45,177 nucleotides of DNA from positions 1 through 45,177 of the forward strand of contig NZ_WQEG01000015.1 in NCBI RefSeq assembly GCF_013033515.1, read 5' to 3'. Shown here piece after piece: positions 1-8,097 of the stretch. Source of the DNA: Ruegeria sp. HKCCA6707. Lineage in GTDB: Bacteria; Pseudomonadota; Alphaproteobacteria; Rhodobacterales; Rhodobacteraceae. Below the pieces are notes generated by a model. That model had not been told where the DNA came from. It saw only the letters and a program-made list of their open reading frames with translations, and did not search any database. Both the position numbers and the translations under genes were made by a program. The first letter of the stretch is position 1. Every line of letters begins with the position of its first letter.

Positions 1-1
1 G

Positions 2-518
2 GGCATCCTGTGGCATCAACTGGACTTGCTAGGGTGGCAGTTGATGTCACTGGAAGGCCAGCTTTCAAGTGCGCGAGTCGCTCTGGGTTCTGGGCAAGGG
101 CAGCGGCAAATCTGTAAGCGTCGGTGCCTTTGCTCTGGGCTATGTCATGTTGTCCAGCATCCTGCGTATCAACACGCGCGGACAGGTTGTCATAATGGCC
201 GCGAATATCGAAGGCGCAAAGATCGTGTTCAACCACGTCTTAGAGGCCATTCTTGCGGATGATGAGTTGCGCCCCCTATTCCGTAGTAACGCCCAGTCCA
301 AGAGCCTGACGCACATCACAAGCGGTATCGTCATTCAGATTATCTCGTGCAGCATGCGTAACGCAGTGGGCCGCCGTCCTGTGTTACTGATCTTGGATGA
401 GTTGCACGAAATGGCGCAACTGAGTGACGCAATCCTCGACCGCTGTTTGGCAGAAGGAGACAACGACCCAATGTTTGGTCGTACGAGTTGGGCGATGAAA
501 AAAGCAGTGCTGGGCTGA
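2..518 (+). pseudogene. Phage terminase large subunit remnant (frameshifted, truncated)
   Basis: The reading frame 69-518 (GTG at 69) encodes a Walker A-like motif (GKGSGKS), a stretch VVIMAANIEGAKIVF and an acidic Walker B-like motif LLILDELHEM. Together these resemble the ATPase (packaging motor) domain of tailed-phage terminase large subunits. The sequence before it, 2 to about 65, is open in another frame and reads like the segment that normally precedes Walker A (WHQLDLLGWQLMSLEG), so a frameshift near 62-70 is inferred. The product stops about 60 residues after Walker B with no nuclease domain, so it cannot be a complete terminase. A different frame stays open to 565 (ending AKRILRDEMKRRD), possibly more decayed phage coding sequence. 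The gene begins outside the window. The family call is from motifs only. Confidence 0.5.
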
Positions 519-626
519 TAGTGGCCAAGCGAATCTTACGGGATGAAATGAAGCGCCGCGACTGACACCAGACTGACACAGCCCTGTTTTCCAGTTGCCA
601 GATTTCCACCAAGTGATTGATTTAAA

Positions 627-703
627 TGGCGGACCGAGGAGGATTCGAACCCCCGACCCCTTGATTCGTAGTCAAGTACTCTATCCAGCTGAGCTATCGG
701 TCC
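627..703 (-). tRNA. tRNA-Arg (anticodon ACG)
   Basis: The minus strand folds into a full cloverleaf. It has a GGACCGA/TCGGTCC acceptor stem, a D arm GCTC-AGCTGGATA-GAGT, an anticodon arm CTTGA-CTACGAA-TCAAG with anticodon ACG, and a T arm carrying TTCGAAT. The discriminator base is G and the 3' CCA is encoded (627-629). It reads CGN arginine codons after A34-to-I editing. Decayed phage DNA lies directly beside it; tRNA genes are common integration sites for phages. Confidence 0.96.
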
Positions 704-767
704 GCGTTGGTGAGGCGCTATGTAGACCCGGGATTTGATACGTGCAAGTCGATTCTTCAAAAATTGC

Positions 768-2150
768 TCAAAAAGTCCCGTCGCTCTTTGGAAGCTTGAT
801 TTCGAAGGTGGTTCCCTCAGGCCCCGTCTGTTTCAGGAACAGCTCTCCGCCGTGACCGCGCACAAGTTCCTGCGAGATCGCAAGACCGAGACCTGAGCCG
901 CCCTTGCGCACGCTGCCCTGGAATGCCGTAAACAGGTTTTCCTGTGCTTTGGGGGGCAGCCCCGGACCTGTATCACTGATTTCGATGCACCAGCAATTAT
1001 CGGTCTCAACGGCGCTGATGGTAACTGTGCCTGGCTTGTTCGAAGCAACCAACGCCTGACGGGCATTGCGGACCAGGTTCAAGATCACGCGGTATAGCTG
1101 TTCGGGATCAGCACGGACCACCAGATCGCCCGGCACTTGGCTCTCGATCTCAACCTCGGTACCGTCGATGGCCATTTGTTCACTGGCAACCACATCTCCG
1201 GTGATAGTTTGCAACTCGATCATGGTCAGGGTTGGTGCCGGTTCTTCGGCACGACCAAAGGCGAGCGTGCTTTCGCACAAGGACACGGCGCGAGTGATCG
1301 AGTTGACCAACTTGGGCGCCAGGCGCGCCACCAGCGGATCGTCGCTAGATTCTATTCGGTCAGTAAAGAGTTGCGCGGATGTCAGGATATTGCGCAGATC
1401 GTGGCTGACCTTGGCCACTGCCCCACCCAGCTGAGCCAGGCGCTCGCGCTGTTTCAGGGCCTGTGTCAGATCCGTTTGCAAGGTCTTCAGCGCCTCTTCG
1501 GCTTCGCGCAGTTCAGACACTTTCGAGTTGGGAGAAATGATGCCTCGGGCATCTTCGGGCGCGCTGGCATAGCGCTGCATATACCCGACCACCCCTTTGA
1601 TGGGTCGTACAAGAAGGATGCGAACGGCGAGAAATAACAATGAGGCGGTGATAATCGAGATGACAAAGGACAGCCCCAAAATGCGCAACCCGTAATCTGT
1701 CATCGCCATCCGCAGCGGATCGGTTTCCATCGTCACTTCGATCAGCAGACCGGCATCTTTCACGGGTGCACCGATGACGCGAATGACTTCGTTGCCCGGG
1801 GTGAACAGTCGGCTTGTCGCGTCGCGGATCAATACCCAGGGGCTGGCATCGCGCAGGTCATAGGTGTTGGCAACCTGATCCGGGATTGGCGACGACAGCA
1901 TCAGTTGCCGCACCTCGTCCCGGCGGAGCACGACGTTGAAGACGCCCGCGTTCGCCAGCAGTTCCGCTTCGAGGTCATCGGCCAGCATGTCATCGGCCAG
2001 CAACGCCAGCGAGGCGATTTGGGCCCGTTCCAGCCGGTTAAGCAAAAAGTCTTCGCGGAATCGCGCAATTGAAGGCACGAAGATCATGATCTCGGCCAAC
2101 ATGACGAAGACCGTAGTCAGTATCAGGAAGCGGCCGGACAGCGAGTTCAT
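768..2150 (-). CDS. Membrane-bound sensor histidine kinase
   Basis: 460 residues. A first membrane segment (about 7-29) and a second (about 156-178) enclose an extracytoplasmic sensor region of roughly 125 residues. A HAMP-like linker follows (about 179-240). The dimerisation/phosphoacceptor helix carries KVSHDLRN with His250. The HATPase_c domain shows the N box (NLVRNAR, about 358), G1 (DTGPGL, about 393) and G2 (GGSGLGLAI, about 417). All catalytic boxes look intact. The protein should autophosphorylate and pass phosphate to a response regulator, but no regulator or receiver domain is encoded nearby, so it is an orphan kinase here. It starts 18 nt after the stop of the flavoprotein gene, so it is probably the last gene of that operon. 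The signal is unknown. Confidence 0.9.
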   Translation of the reverse strand: MNSLSGRFLILTTVFVMLAEIMIFVPSIARFREDFLLNRLERAQIASLALLADDMLADDLEAELLANAGVFNVVLRRDEVRQLMLSSPIPDQVANTYDLRDASPWVLIRDATSRLFTPGNEVIRVIGAPVKDAGLLIEVTMETDPLRMAMTDYGLRILGLSFVISIITASLLFLAVRILLVRPIKGVVGYMQRYASAPEDARGIISPNSKVSELREAEEALKTLQTDLTQALKQRERLAQLGGAVAKVSHDLRNILTSAQLFTDRIESSDDPLVARLAPKLVNSITRAVSLCESTLAFGRAEEPAPTLTMIELQTITGDVVASEQMAIDGTEVEIESQVPGDLVVRADPEQLYRVILNLVRNARQALVASNKPGTVTISAVETDNCWCIEISDTGPGLPPKAQENLFTAFQGSVRKGGSGLGLAISQELVRGHGGELFLKQTGPEGTTFEIKLPKSDGTF

Positions 2151-2168
2151 TTGCGCTCCTTCATTGGG

Positions 2169-3587
2169 TCACGGTATCCAGCGCTGGACGAACCTAACCA
2201 CGCGTTTTACCGTCTCATTTTCGAACAGCCTCGGCGAGAAATAGGCACCCGCTACGCGTTTGTTAAGCTCGCCTATCGTCGGATAAGGCGAAACCATCGC
2301 CGCAACCTGCCCCATTTTCAGGCGGTTCGCCAAGGCCAAAGACCACAGATTGATCAATTCACCAGCCTGATGCCCAACGATCGTCGCGCCAACCGGACGA
2401 CCTTTGACAACCATGACCTTGATGAACCCGGTAGTCTTTCGCTCAGCGATGGCCCGATCGTTGTGGTGATAGTCAAACCGGGCAATCTCGACCGCATCCC
2501 CATGCGTTTCGCGCGCCTGAGCTTCGGTCAGTCCGACTTGCGCCAGTTCAGGGTCCGTATAGGTGGCCCAAGGAATATGTGCGGTTTTCGCCTTGGATGG
2601 CATACCGAACAGAGCGGATCGGATGATAATCCCCGCATGATACCCTGCGACGTGCGTGAATTGCAGGCCTCCGGCCACGTCACCAATCGCATAGACCTTG
2701 CGATTGGTCGTGCGGAGCGCATCGTCTACCTTGAGTCCGGTACGTGTGGTTTCGATTCCAGCGGCCTCGAGGTTCAAGCGGTCGGAATTCGACTTGCGAC
2801 CAACCGCCAGCAACAAATGCGAACCCGCATAGATCTGGCCGTTCTCAGTAACAACTTCCACCGCCCCAGCTTGGCCACGGATCTGCGCCACCATCTGGTT
2901 TTCTTCAATAGCCACGCCTTCGCTGCGCAACGCGTCCAGCACTATGGCGGCGGCCTCGGGGTCATCCTTGCCCAGCGCCTTTTGGCCCTCGATGACAGTA
3001 ACTTTGCAGCCAAGTCGAATATGGGCCTGCGCCATCTCCATACCGATGGGGCCGCCGCCGATGATCAACAGATGCTCGGGCTTTTCGCGCAGCTCAAAAA
3101 TGTCCTCGTTGGTATAGAACGGCACCTGGTCCAAGCCGGGCATGGGCGGCACCAGAGGAGAAGATCCGGTGGCAATCACAATGCGGCGCGCGGTGATACG
3201 TGTATCACCGGCCTCGACCTGTGTCGGGGAGACAAAGCTGCCATATTCGCGGATCACCTTAACGCCGAACCCTTCGAACCGTTCCTGGCTGTCCATAGGC
3301 TCGATCTGAGAAATCACGTCATGCACATGGTCCTTCGCCGCGGCATAGTCGATCTGAGGCGTCACACTGGCGATTCCCAAAGGAGCCGAATGTGCCTGCC
3401 CATAGGCTGCTTTGGCGCTGGCGATCAGAGCTTTAGACGGGACGCAGCCAAAGTTAAGGCAATCGCCACCCATCTTGTGACCTTCAAGCAGGACAACATC
3501 CGCGCCCATCTGGCTGGCACCGGCGGCAACAGACAGCCCTCCTGACCCGGCTCCGATCACCAGGATATCTGTTTTCAAATCTTTCAT
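2169..3587 (-). CDS. FAD-dependent pyridine nucleotide-disulfide oxidoreductase (mercuric reductase-like)
   Basis: 472 residues. The N-terminal FAD site is DILVIGAGSGG. The redox-active disulfide motif GGDCLNFGCVPSKAL holds Cys43 and Cys48. An NAD(P)-binding site IIGGGPIGMEMA follows near 175, then the FAD ribose motif YAIGDVAGG near 298 and a C-terminal dimerisation domain. It belongs to the lipoamide dehydrogenase/mercuric reductase/glutathione reductase superfamily. Two features argue against true lipoamide dehydrogenase or MerA. The usual His-Glu active-site dyad context HPT..E reads PYPTIGE here, so the histidine is replaced by Tyr. There is also no heavy-metal-binding N-terminal domain or C-terminal Cys pair. 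Its stop lies 18 nt before the kinase gene, and the TVP38-family gene ends 3 nt before its start. The substrate is unknown. Confidence 0.88.
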   Translation of the reverse strand: MKDLKTDILVIGAGSGGLSVAAGASQMGADVVLLEGHKMGGDCLNFGCVPSKALIASAKAAYGQAHSAPLGIASVTPQIDYAAAKDHVHDVISQIEPMDSQERFEGFGVKVIREYGSFVSPTQVEAGDTRITARRIVIATGSSPLVPPMPGLDQVPFYTNEDIFELREKPEHLLIIGGGPIGMEMAQAHIRLGCKVTVIEGQKALGKDDPEAAAIVLDALRSEGVAIEENQMVAQIRGQAGAVEVVTENGQIYAGSHLLLAVGRKSNSDRLNLEAAGIETTRTGLKVDDALRTTNRKVYAIGDVAGGLQFTHVAGYHAGIIIRSALFGMPSKAKTAHIPWATYTDPELAQVGLTEAQARETHGDAVEIARFDYHHNDRAIAERKTTGFIKVMVVKGRPVGATIVGHQAGELINLWSLALANRLKMGQVAAMVSPYPTIGELNKRVAGAYFSPRLFENETVKRVVRFVQRWIP

Positions 3588-3590
3588 GGA

Positions 3591-4322
3591 TCAGACGTCC
3601 TTTTGTCGGCGCAGATATTTGATGGCGATCGGCAAAGCAGCCAATACACACAAACCGATAATCGGACCAATCACAAACGGTTCCCAGAGAAGCGACAATT
3701 CAGGCGTATCTCCGCGGTCGAAGACACCGCCAAGCCCTACGCCGATCCAAGTATAGACGATTCCACCGGGGATGATGCCCAGCGCAGTGGTGATCAGGAA
3801 ATTGCGGAACTTCACTCCGACAAGGGCCGGGACCAGATTGGCGACAAAGAACGGTACGACCGGGACGAGGCGCAGCAGGAACAGAACCGAGACTTCGTTC
3901 TCGCGCAGACCGTCTTTCAGCTTGCCGACGGTCCCTTCGGATGTCTCCAGCTTGGCGGTCAACGTCTCTCCCAGCCCCCAACGCGCCGCCAAGAATATCG
4001 CGGAGGCACCGATAGTGGCCGCTACAACGTTGAACACTGTGCCGAACATCAGGCCGAACAGGAACCCCCCGGTCATGGATGCAACGGCTGCCCCGGGCAG
4101 AGAAAAGGCGACGATCACGATGTAGATGCCCACAAAGGCTGCAGCCATGGCCCAGTAATTCGCGTCGCGCCACGCCAACAGCGCCTCGCGATTGTCGCGC
4201 AGGGTCTCAAACGACAGGTAATCGCCTAGGGTAAAGAACCCCGCCAAGGCGACCGCCAGGATCACCAATAATGGAATATGACGTCCAATCCCGCTGCGGG
4301 TTGGCTGAGTAGTTTCGCTCAT
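3591..4322 (-). CDS. TVP38/TMEM64 (DedA-like, SNARE-associated Golgi) family membrane protein
   Basis: 243 residues with several hydrophobic helices. These are at about 15-35, 58-78 and 85-115, then a re-entrant-looking pair around FLLRLVPVVPFF and LGIIPGGIVYTWIGVGLGG, and a last helix near 212-232. The F-LLRL-P--PF signature and the glycine-rich GGFLFG segment are typical of the VTT (SNARE_assoc) domain. It is an inner-membrane protein, and the family is linked to lipid scrambling or membrane homeostasis. Its stop codon is 3 nt before the flavoprotein start, so the two are tightly coupled. Pairing of a VTT protein with a mercuric-reductase-like flavoprotein recurs in bacteria (from memory), suggesting a joint but unknown role. 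Confidence 0.87.
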   Translation of the reverse strand: MSETTQPTRSGIGRHIPLLVILAVALAGFFTLGDYLSFETLRDNREALLAWRDANYWAMAAAFVGIYIVIVAFSLPGAAVASMTGGFLFGLMFGTVFNVVAATIGASAIFLAARWGLGETLTAKLETSEGTVGKLKDGLRENEVSVLFLLRLVPVVPFFVANLVPALVGVKFRNFLITTALGIIPGGIVYTWIGVGLGGVFDRGDTPELSLLWEPFVIGPIIGLCVLAALPIAIKYLRRQKDV

Positions 4323-4519
4323 CTAACAGTCCACAATGTCTGCTTCATCTTGCACCCAAGATGAGTTACATCATGCCGGTACAACAGGTCCCTCACGTTG
4401 CCTTGATGATTATCGCACAGAATGTGAGGGTTTCGGGTCTCAAAGCGGGATTTTGAAATCTTTTTTCTGTTTCGGTTACAGAATTGTTGCAAAACGGGCG
4501 AATTCGGCGGCCATAGGGT

Positions 4520-4548
4520 TTGACTTACCCTGCGCTTGTCAGTAGAGG
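4520..4548 (+). promoter_or_regulatory. Candidate sigma-70 promoter of the rpmH-rnpA-yidD operon
   Basis: TTGACT (4520-4525), a 17-nt spacer and TAGAGG (4543-4548) lie 69 nt before rpmH. The -35 box matches 5 of 6 consensus bases. The gap 4323-4616 between the divergent TVP38 gene and rpmH holds no gene that I can see. Confidence 0.5.
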
Positions 4549-4616
4549 ACGGGCTTCGAACACCACGGGCAGGCGAATCCGCGCCGCACCCGACCGCATA
4601 GATTGGAGACGGAGCG

Positions 4617-4751
4617 ATGAAACGCACCTATCAGCCTTCGAACCTGGTTCGCAAACGCCGCCACGGTTTCCGCGCGCGCATGGCCACCAAGGCCGGCCGC
4701 AAGATCCTGAACGCGCGCCGCGCTCGTGGCCGCAAGTCGCTGAGCGCGTAA
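4617..4751 (+). CDS. rpmH: 50S ribosomal protein L34
   Basis: 44 residues, starting [22 protein letters not shown] and ending GRKSLSA. This is the full length and near-invariant sequence of L34, a small arginine/lysine-rich protein of the large subunit. The start is the ATG after GGAGCG (4611-4616), the only start giving the conserved N-terminus. rnpA follows 19 nt later, the classical rpmH-rnpA pairing found near many bacterial origins, although no dnaA or DnaA-box cluster is visible here. Confidence 0.98.
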
Positions 4752-4770
4752 ACCGCTCACTTCACAGGTT

Positions 4771-5202
4771 ATGAACATGACGCCGCCGGAGGCCCCTGAG
4801 GATGGTACGAACCAGCCCGGGGATACGCCCCTGGCGGCGTCCGTTTGCGCGGCTGAAACATTGACCGTTCTGAAAAATCGCTCTGATTTTCTGAAAGCTG
4901 CGCGGGCAAAACGACAAGGCACCTCTTCGATGATGGTGCAGGCGCGCAAACGCGCGTCAGACGAAGCCAAAGGCATTCGCGTAGGTTTCACCTGTTCCAA
5001 GAAGGTCGGCAATGCCGTTGCCCGTAACCGCGCCAAACGTCGTCTGCGCGAGGCGGCTCGGGCCGTTTTACCTGTCCACGGCAAAGACGGCTGGGATTAT
5101 GTTTTGATCGGTCGTGCTCAGGTCACCGCCGCGCGCCCATTCGAGGCTTTGCAGGACGACCTGCGCTACGCCTTGCGCAAGCTGCATGGGGGCGGCCAGT
5201 GA
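4771..5202 (+). CDS. rnpA: Ribonuclease P protein component
   Basis: 143 residues. The family core begins after a 30-residue acidic, proline-rich N-terminal extension. [16 protein letters not shown] leads into the conserved basic signature [17 protein letters not shown], which contacts RNase P RNA. The product helps the RNA subunit remove 5' leaders from pre-tRNAs. The start at 4771 is preceded by ACAGG; a start a few codons later is also possible. Its TGA overlaps the GTG of yidD by 4 nt (GTGA), indicating translational coupling. Confidence 0.96.
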   Translation: MNMTPPEAPEDGTNQPGDTPLAASVCAAETLTVLKNRSDFLKAARAKRQGTSSMMVQARKRASDEAKGIRVGFTCSKKVGNAVARNRAKRRLREAARAVLPVHGKDGWDYVLIGRAQVTAARPFEALQDDLRYALRKLHGGGQ

Positions 5203-5426
5203 CGCTGTTTGCACGCCTTCTGGCTCTGCCCATTCATGCCTATCGCCTGATCTTCAGCCCCTGGGTCGGCTTTAATTGCCGCTATCAGCCCACGTGCTCT
5301 GCCTACGCGTTGGAGGCGTTGGAAAAGCATGGTGCCATCAAGGGCGCATGGCTGGCTGCGCGCCGCATCGGTCGTTGCCACCCTTGGGGTGGGGACGGGT
5401 ATGATCCTGTTCCCAAAGACGACTAA
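5199..5426 (+). CDS. yidD: Membrane protein insertion efficiency factor YidD
   Basis: 75 residues with the full family pattern: an N-terminal amphipathic/hydrophobic helix, then [20 protein letters not shown] and [14 protein letters not shown], and finally [15 protein letters not shown]. The invariant cysteines (in CRYQPTCS and GRCHPWG) are present. YidD is a small inner-membrane-associated protein that aids YidC-dependent membrane insertion. It uses a GTG start embedded in the rnpA stop. yidC lies about 2.7 kb downstream rather than directly adjacent. Confidence 0.95.
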   Translation: MTLFARLLALPIHAYRLIFSPWVGFNCRYQPTCSAYALEALEKHGAIKGAWLAARRIGRCHPWGGDGYDPVPKDD

Positions 5427-5470
5427 CCCCTGCCCTTGCCCGGTGCGTCCATCTGCGATAGGCCCAGCCC

Positions 5471-6364
5471 ATGTTTGACAACGCTGACGATATCCATCCA
5501 CTCTTCGCGGGCGCGCCCTCGACCACCGAGTTCAAGAAACTGCGCAAACGCATTGTGCGCCAGACGCGCGAGGCGATCGAGCAGTACGGGATGATAAAAC
5601 CGTCCGCGCATGACAAAGACGCCAAACCGCCGAAATGGCTGGTTTGTCTATCGGGTGGGAAAGACAGCTACACCCTGTTGGCGGTGCTCTACGAGTTGAA
5701 GTGGCGCGGTTTGCTGCCGGTGGACCTGTTGGCCTGCAATCTGGATCAGGGACAGCCCGGCTTTCCGGCGACGGTTCTGCCTGACTTCCTTCAACGCATG
5801 CAGGTGCCACACCGGATCGAGTATCAAGACACGTATTCCTTGGTTGTCGACAAAGTCCCGCAAGGCCGAACCTATTGCGCGCTGTGTTCGCGCCTGCGTC
5901 GCGGCAACCTGTACAGGATTGCCCGCGAAGAAGGATGTACCGCCGTTGTCCTGGGGCATCATCGCGATGACATCCTCGAGACCTTTTTCATGAACCTGTT
6001 TCACGGAGGTCGGCTGGCCACGATGCCGCCCAAACTGGTGAATGAGGAAGGCGATCTGTTTGTTTTCCGCCCACTCGCGCATGTGGCCGAGGCTGATTGC
6101 GAAAAATTTGCCAAAGCGATGAATTACCCGATCATCCCATGTGACCTGTGTGGCAGCCAGGACGGGTTGCAGCGCCAACAAGTCAAACAGATTCTCGATC
6201 AGTGGGAAAAGAATAGCCCCGGTCGCCGTCAAGTTATGTTCCGAGCGTTAACAAATGCCCGGCCCTCACATCTGTTAGACCCAAAACTGTTCGATTTCGA
6301 AAACCTTTCGTTAAAGTCCGAAGAAAACGACGAAAATTCAGAAGAAATTCCGCGCCTGCGTTAA
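5471..6364 (+). CDS. ttcA: tRNA 2-thiocytidine(32) synthetase TtcA
   Basis: 297 residues. The PP-loop motif SGGKDS (about residue 59) binds and adenylates. Two CxxC pairs, YCALC and PCDLC, are placed as in TtcA to ligate the Fe-S cluster needed for thiolation of cytidine 32 in certain tRNAs. The motif [19 protein letters not shown] is also characteristic. The Glu/Asp/Asn-rich C-terminal tail (about 280-292) is less conserved. It starts 44 nt after yidD, and its grouping with rnpA and yidD gives an RNA-maturation theme to this stretch. Confidence 0.94.
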   Translation: MFDNADDIHPLFAGAPSTTEFKKLRKRIVRQTREAIEQYGMIKPSAHDKDAKPPKWLVCLSGGKDSYTLLAVLYELKWRGLLPVDLLACNLDQGQPGFPATVLPDFLQRMQVPHRIEYQDTYSLVVDKVPQGRTYCALCSRLRRGNLYRIAREEGCTAVVLGHHRDDILETFFMNLFHGGRLATMPPKLVNEEGDLFVFRPLAHVAEADCEKFAKAMNYPIIPCDLCGSQDGLQRQQVKQILDQWEKNSPGRRQVMFRALTNARPSHLLDPKLFDFENLSLKSEENDENSEEIPRLR

Positions 6365-6433
6365 CGACTGACTCAGATTGGCTTTCTAACTACAGTTTGT
6401 GCGATCCCGCAAAAGACGAAGGCCGAGAGAAGA

Positions 6434-6982
6434 ATGCCGAAACGAGCTCCTGTTGAACGTCTAGTTGAAACGCTGTGCGCTGTTATGACAGGGCCACCTG
6501 CGCTGGCCTTTGTTCCGGCGATCTGCCTGGCAGCTTTCTGGCTTGGCGGTGAAATGGCGCTGCTACTGGTCGCATTGGGGGCTCCTTGCGTTTTTGTTGC
6601 GTTTGGGTCTTTGAAAGAACACTCCATCACCACGACCGCAAAGGGTGCAAAACCCAGTGGTGCAGTGACGAATGATGTCTTCTTTCAAGAGTTGCAGGCG
6701 CTTCACGAAGCAACGCGCAAGACCGGGCATTCGGCGGCGTGCATCGCTGTGGCGCTGGACGGTTACGAGGACATTTTGGATCTACACGGCCAGACAGCGG
6801 CAGATTTTGTCTCGCTACAGTTTGGCGACCGCATCCACTCGGTCATTCGCAATCAGGACTTTGTCACGCAGGTACAGCAGAACAAGTTTCTTATCGGGCT
6901 GCAGCCTTCGCCCCATCTGGATCTTGAGGCCTGTATCCAGATGTCCGGGCGCATCCAAAGCACATCGAAGAGCCGGTATTGA
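6434..6982 (+). CDS. N-terminal part of a split GGDEF-EAL protein: membrane helices plus degenerate GGDEF domain
   Basis: 182 residues. Two hydrophobic segments (about 15-33 and 36-58) would anchor the protein. From about 80 to 175 the sequence follows a GGDEF fold, but QQNKFLIGL stands where the GG(D/E)EF signature should be, so diguanylate cyclase activity is not expected. The frame ends abruptly at GRIQSTSKSRY. The frame used by the next gene reads HIEEPVLINGASVYL through the same DNA, which is the natural continuation. A single missing base near 6955-6968 therefore splits one original gene of about 510 codons. It could be a real mutation, a sequencing error or a recoding site. Confidence 0.75.
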   Translation: MPKRAPVERLVETLCAVMTGPPALAFVPAICLAAFWLGGEMALLLVALGAPCVFVAFGSLKEHSITTTAKGAKPSGAVTNDVFFQELQALHEATRKTGHSAACIAVALDGYEDILDLHGQTAADFVSLQFGDRIHSVIRNQDFVTQVQQNKFLIGLQPSPHLDLEACIQMSGRIQSTSKSRY

Positions 6983-7974
6983 TCAACGGGGCAAGCGTGT
7001 ATTTGTCATGTTCTATCGGGTTTTGTCTCGACACCACTCTGTTCGACGGCGAAGCAGAGGCATGGGTTGAGGCTGCCAATGCTGCGTTGAGCGAAGCGCA
7101 GCGCAACGGGCCTTCGACCATTAGGGCCTATTCTGCAGATACCCGTCGACGCTCTCTGGTGCGGGCCAATCTGCGCAAGGAATTCGAAGCTGCGCTTGAC
7201 AATGCACAGATCCGCCCGTGGTTTCAACCTCAGGTTTCCACAGAAACCGGTGAAATTTCAGGATTCGAAGCGCTGGCCCGGTGGGAACACCCAGAAAAGG
7301 GCATTATGGGTCCGCAAGTATTTCTGCCCTTTGCCGAGCAAGCTGCACTGATGGAGCGGCTGGGGCAAGTCATGCGCCACCATGCCTTTGCAGCCATGCA
7401 AACCTGGGCACAGGACGGTTTTGTCATACCCCGCGTCGCTGTAAACTTCTCGTCCGATGAATTGCGCGACCCCGGCCTGGTTGACCGGCTGAAATGGGAA
7501 CTGGACCAATTCGACCTGACACCCGACAGGCTGGTGGTCGAAGTGCTGGAAACCGTGTTCTCGCGGCGGCCCGATGACGTCATTACACGCAATGTAACCA
7601 GTATGGCCAACTTGGGGTGCTGTATCGATCTTGATGACTTTGGCACCGGTCATGCGTCCATCGCATCCATCAAACGCTTTGATGTGTCCCGTATCAAAAT
7701 TGACCGATCTTTTATCGCCAAGGTAGACCAGGACCCCGGCCAGCAACAATTGGTCAGTGCCATCCTGACCATGGCAGAGCGTTTGCACCTTGAAACACTG
7801 GCCGAAGGTGTCGAAACCCCGGGCGAACATGCTCTGATGGCGCAATTGGGCAGTGATCATGTCCAGGGCTTTGGCATCGGCAAACCGATGCCCATCGAAA
7901 AGACCATGGATTGGATCAAAAACCATCGGGCGCGCATGAAAGACGCGCCAAAAATCGGACGGAAAACCGGCTGA
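6979..7974 (+). CDS. C-terminal part of the split gene: EAL-domain cyclic-di-GMP phosphodiesterase
   Basis: 331 residues, using TTG at 6979 whose TTGA overlaps the previous stop. The first 45 or so residues finish the GGDEF-like domain. The EAL domain follows with its catalytic residues in place: FEALARW, VNFS, VVEVLE, DLDDFGTGHAS, KIDRSF and AEGVET. It should hydrolyse c-di-GMP. If made as a separate protein it would lack the membrane anchor, although the overlap could support coupled translation. yidC follows in the same orientation after 123 nt that include its own candidate promoter. Confidence 0.85.
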   Translation: MINGASVYLSCSIGFCLDTTLFDGEAEAWVEAANAALSEAQRNGPSTIRAYSADTRRRSLVRANLRKEFEAALDNAQIRPWFQPQVSTETGEISGFEALARWEHPEKGIMGPQVFLPFAEQAALMERLGQVMRHHAFAAMQTWAQDGFVIPRVAVNFSSDELRDPGLVDRLKWELDQFDLTPDRLVVEVLETVFSRRPDDVITRNVTSMANLGCCIDLDDFGTGHASIASIKRFDVSRIKIDRSFIAKVDQDPGQQQLVSAILTMAERLHLETLAEGVETPGEHALMAQLGSDHVQGFGIGKPMPIEKTMDWIKNHRARMKDAPKIGRKTG

Positions 7975-8030
7975 GCCGGAAAATCCGTCTGACAGATCCA
8001 ACCTTCCATGCAAATATGGGCCGATTCCAC

Positions 8031-8059
8031 TTGACCTTTGGGGCTGCACTCTGTTGAAC
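8031..8059 (+). promoter_or_regulatory. Candidate promoter upstream of yidC
   Basis: TTGACC (8031-8036), 17 nt, then TTGAAC (8054-8059), 38 nt before the yidC ATG. The -35 is good and the -10 weak. Confidence 0.3.
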
Positions 8060-8097
8060 CCTCCGGTGTCTTTCACTGCTCAAGGTGGCTGTCCCAG

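Noticed and set aside
2151..3545. Long plus-strand frame of 464 codons
   Set aside because: It is antisense to the flavoprotein gene, whose motifs are unmistakable; long shadow frames are common in high-GC DNA.
8038..8097. Earlier start of yidC
   Set aside because: The 20 extra residues do not match YidC, and the region overlaps the candidate promoter and ribosome-binding site.
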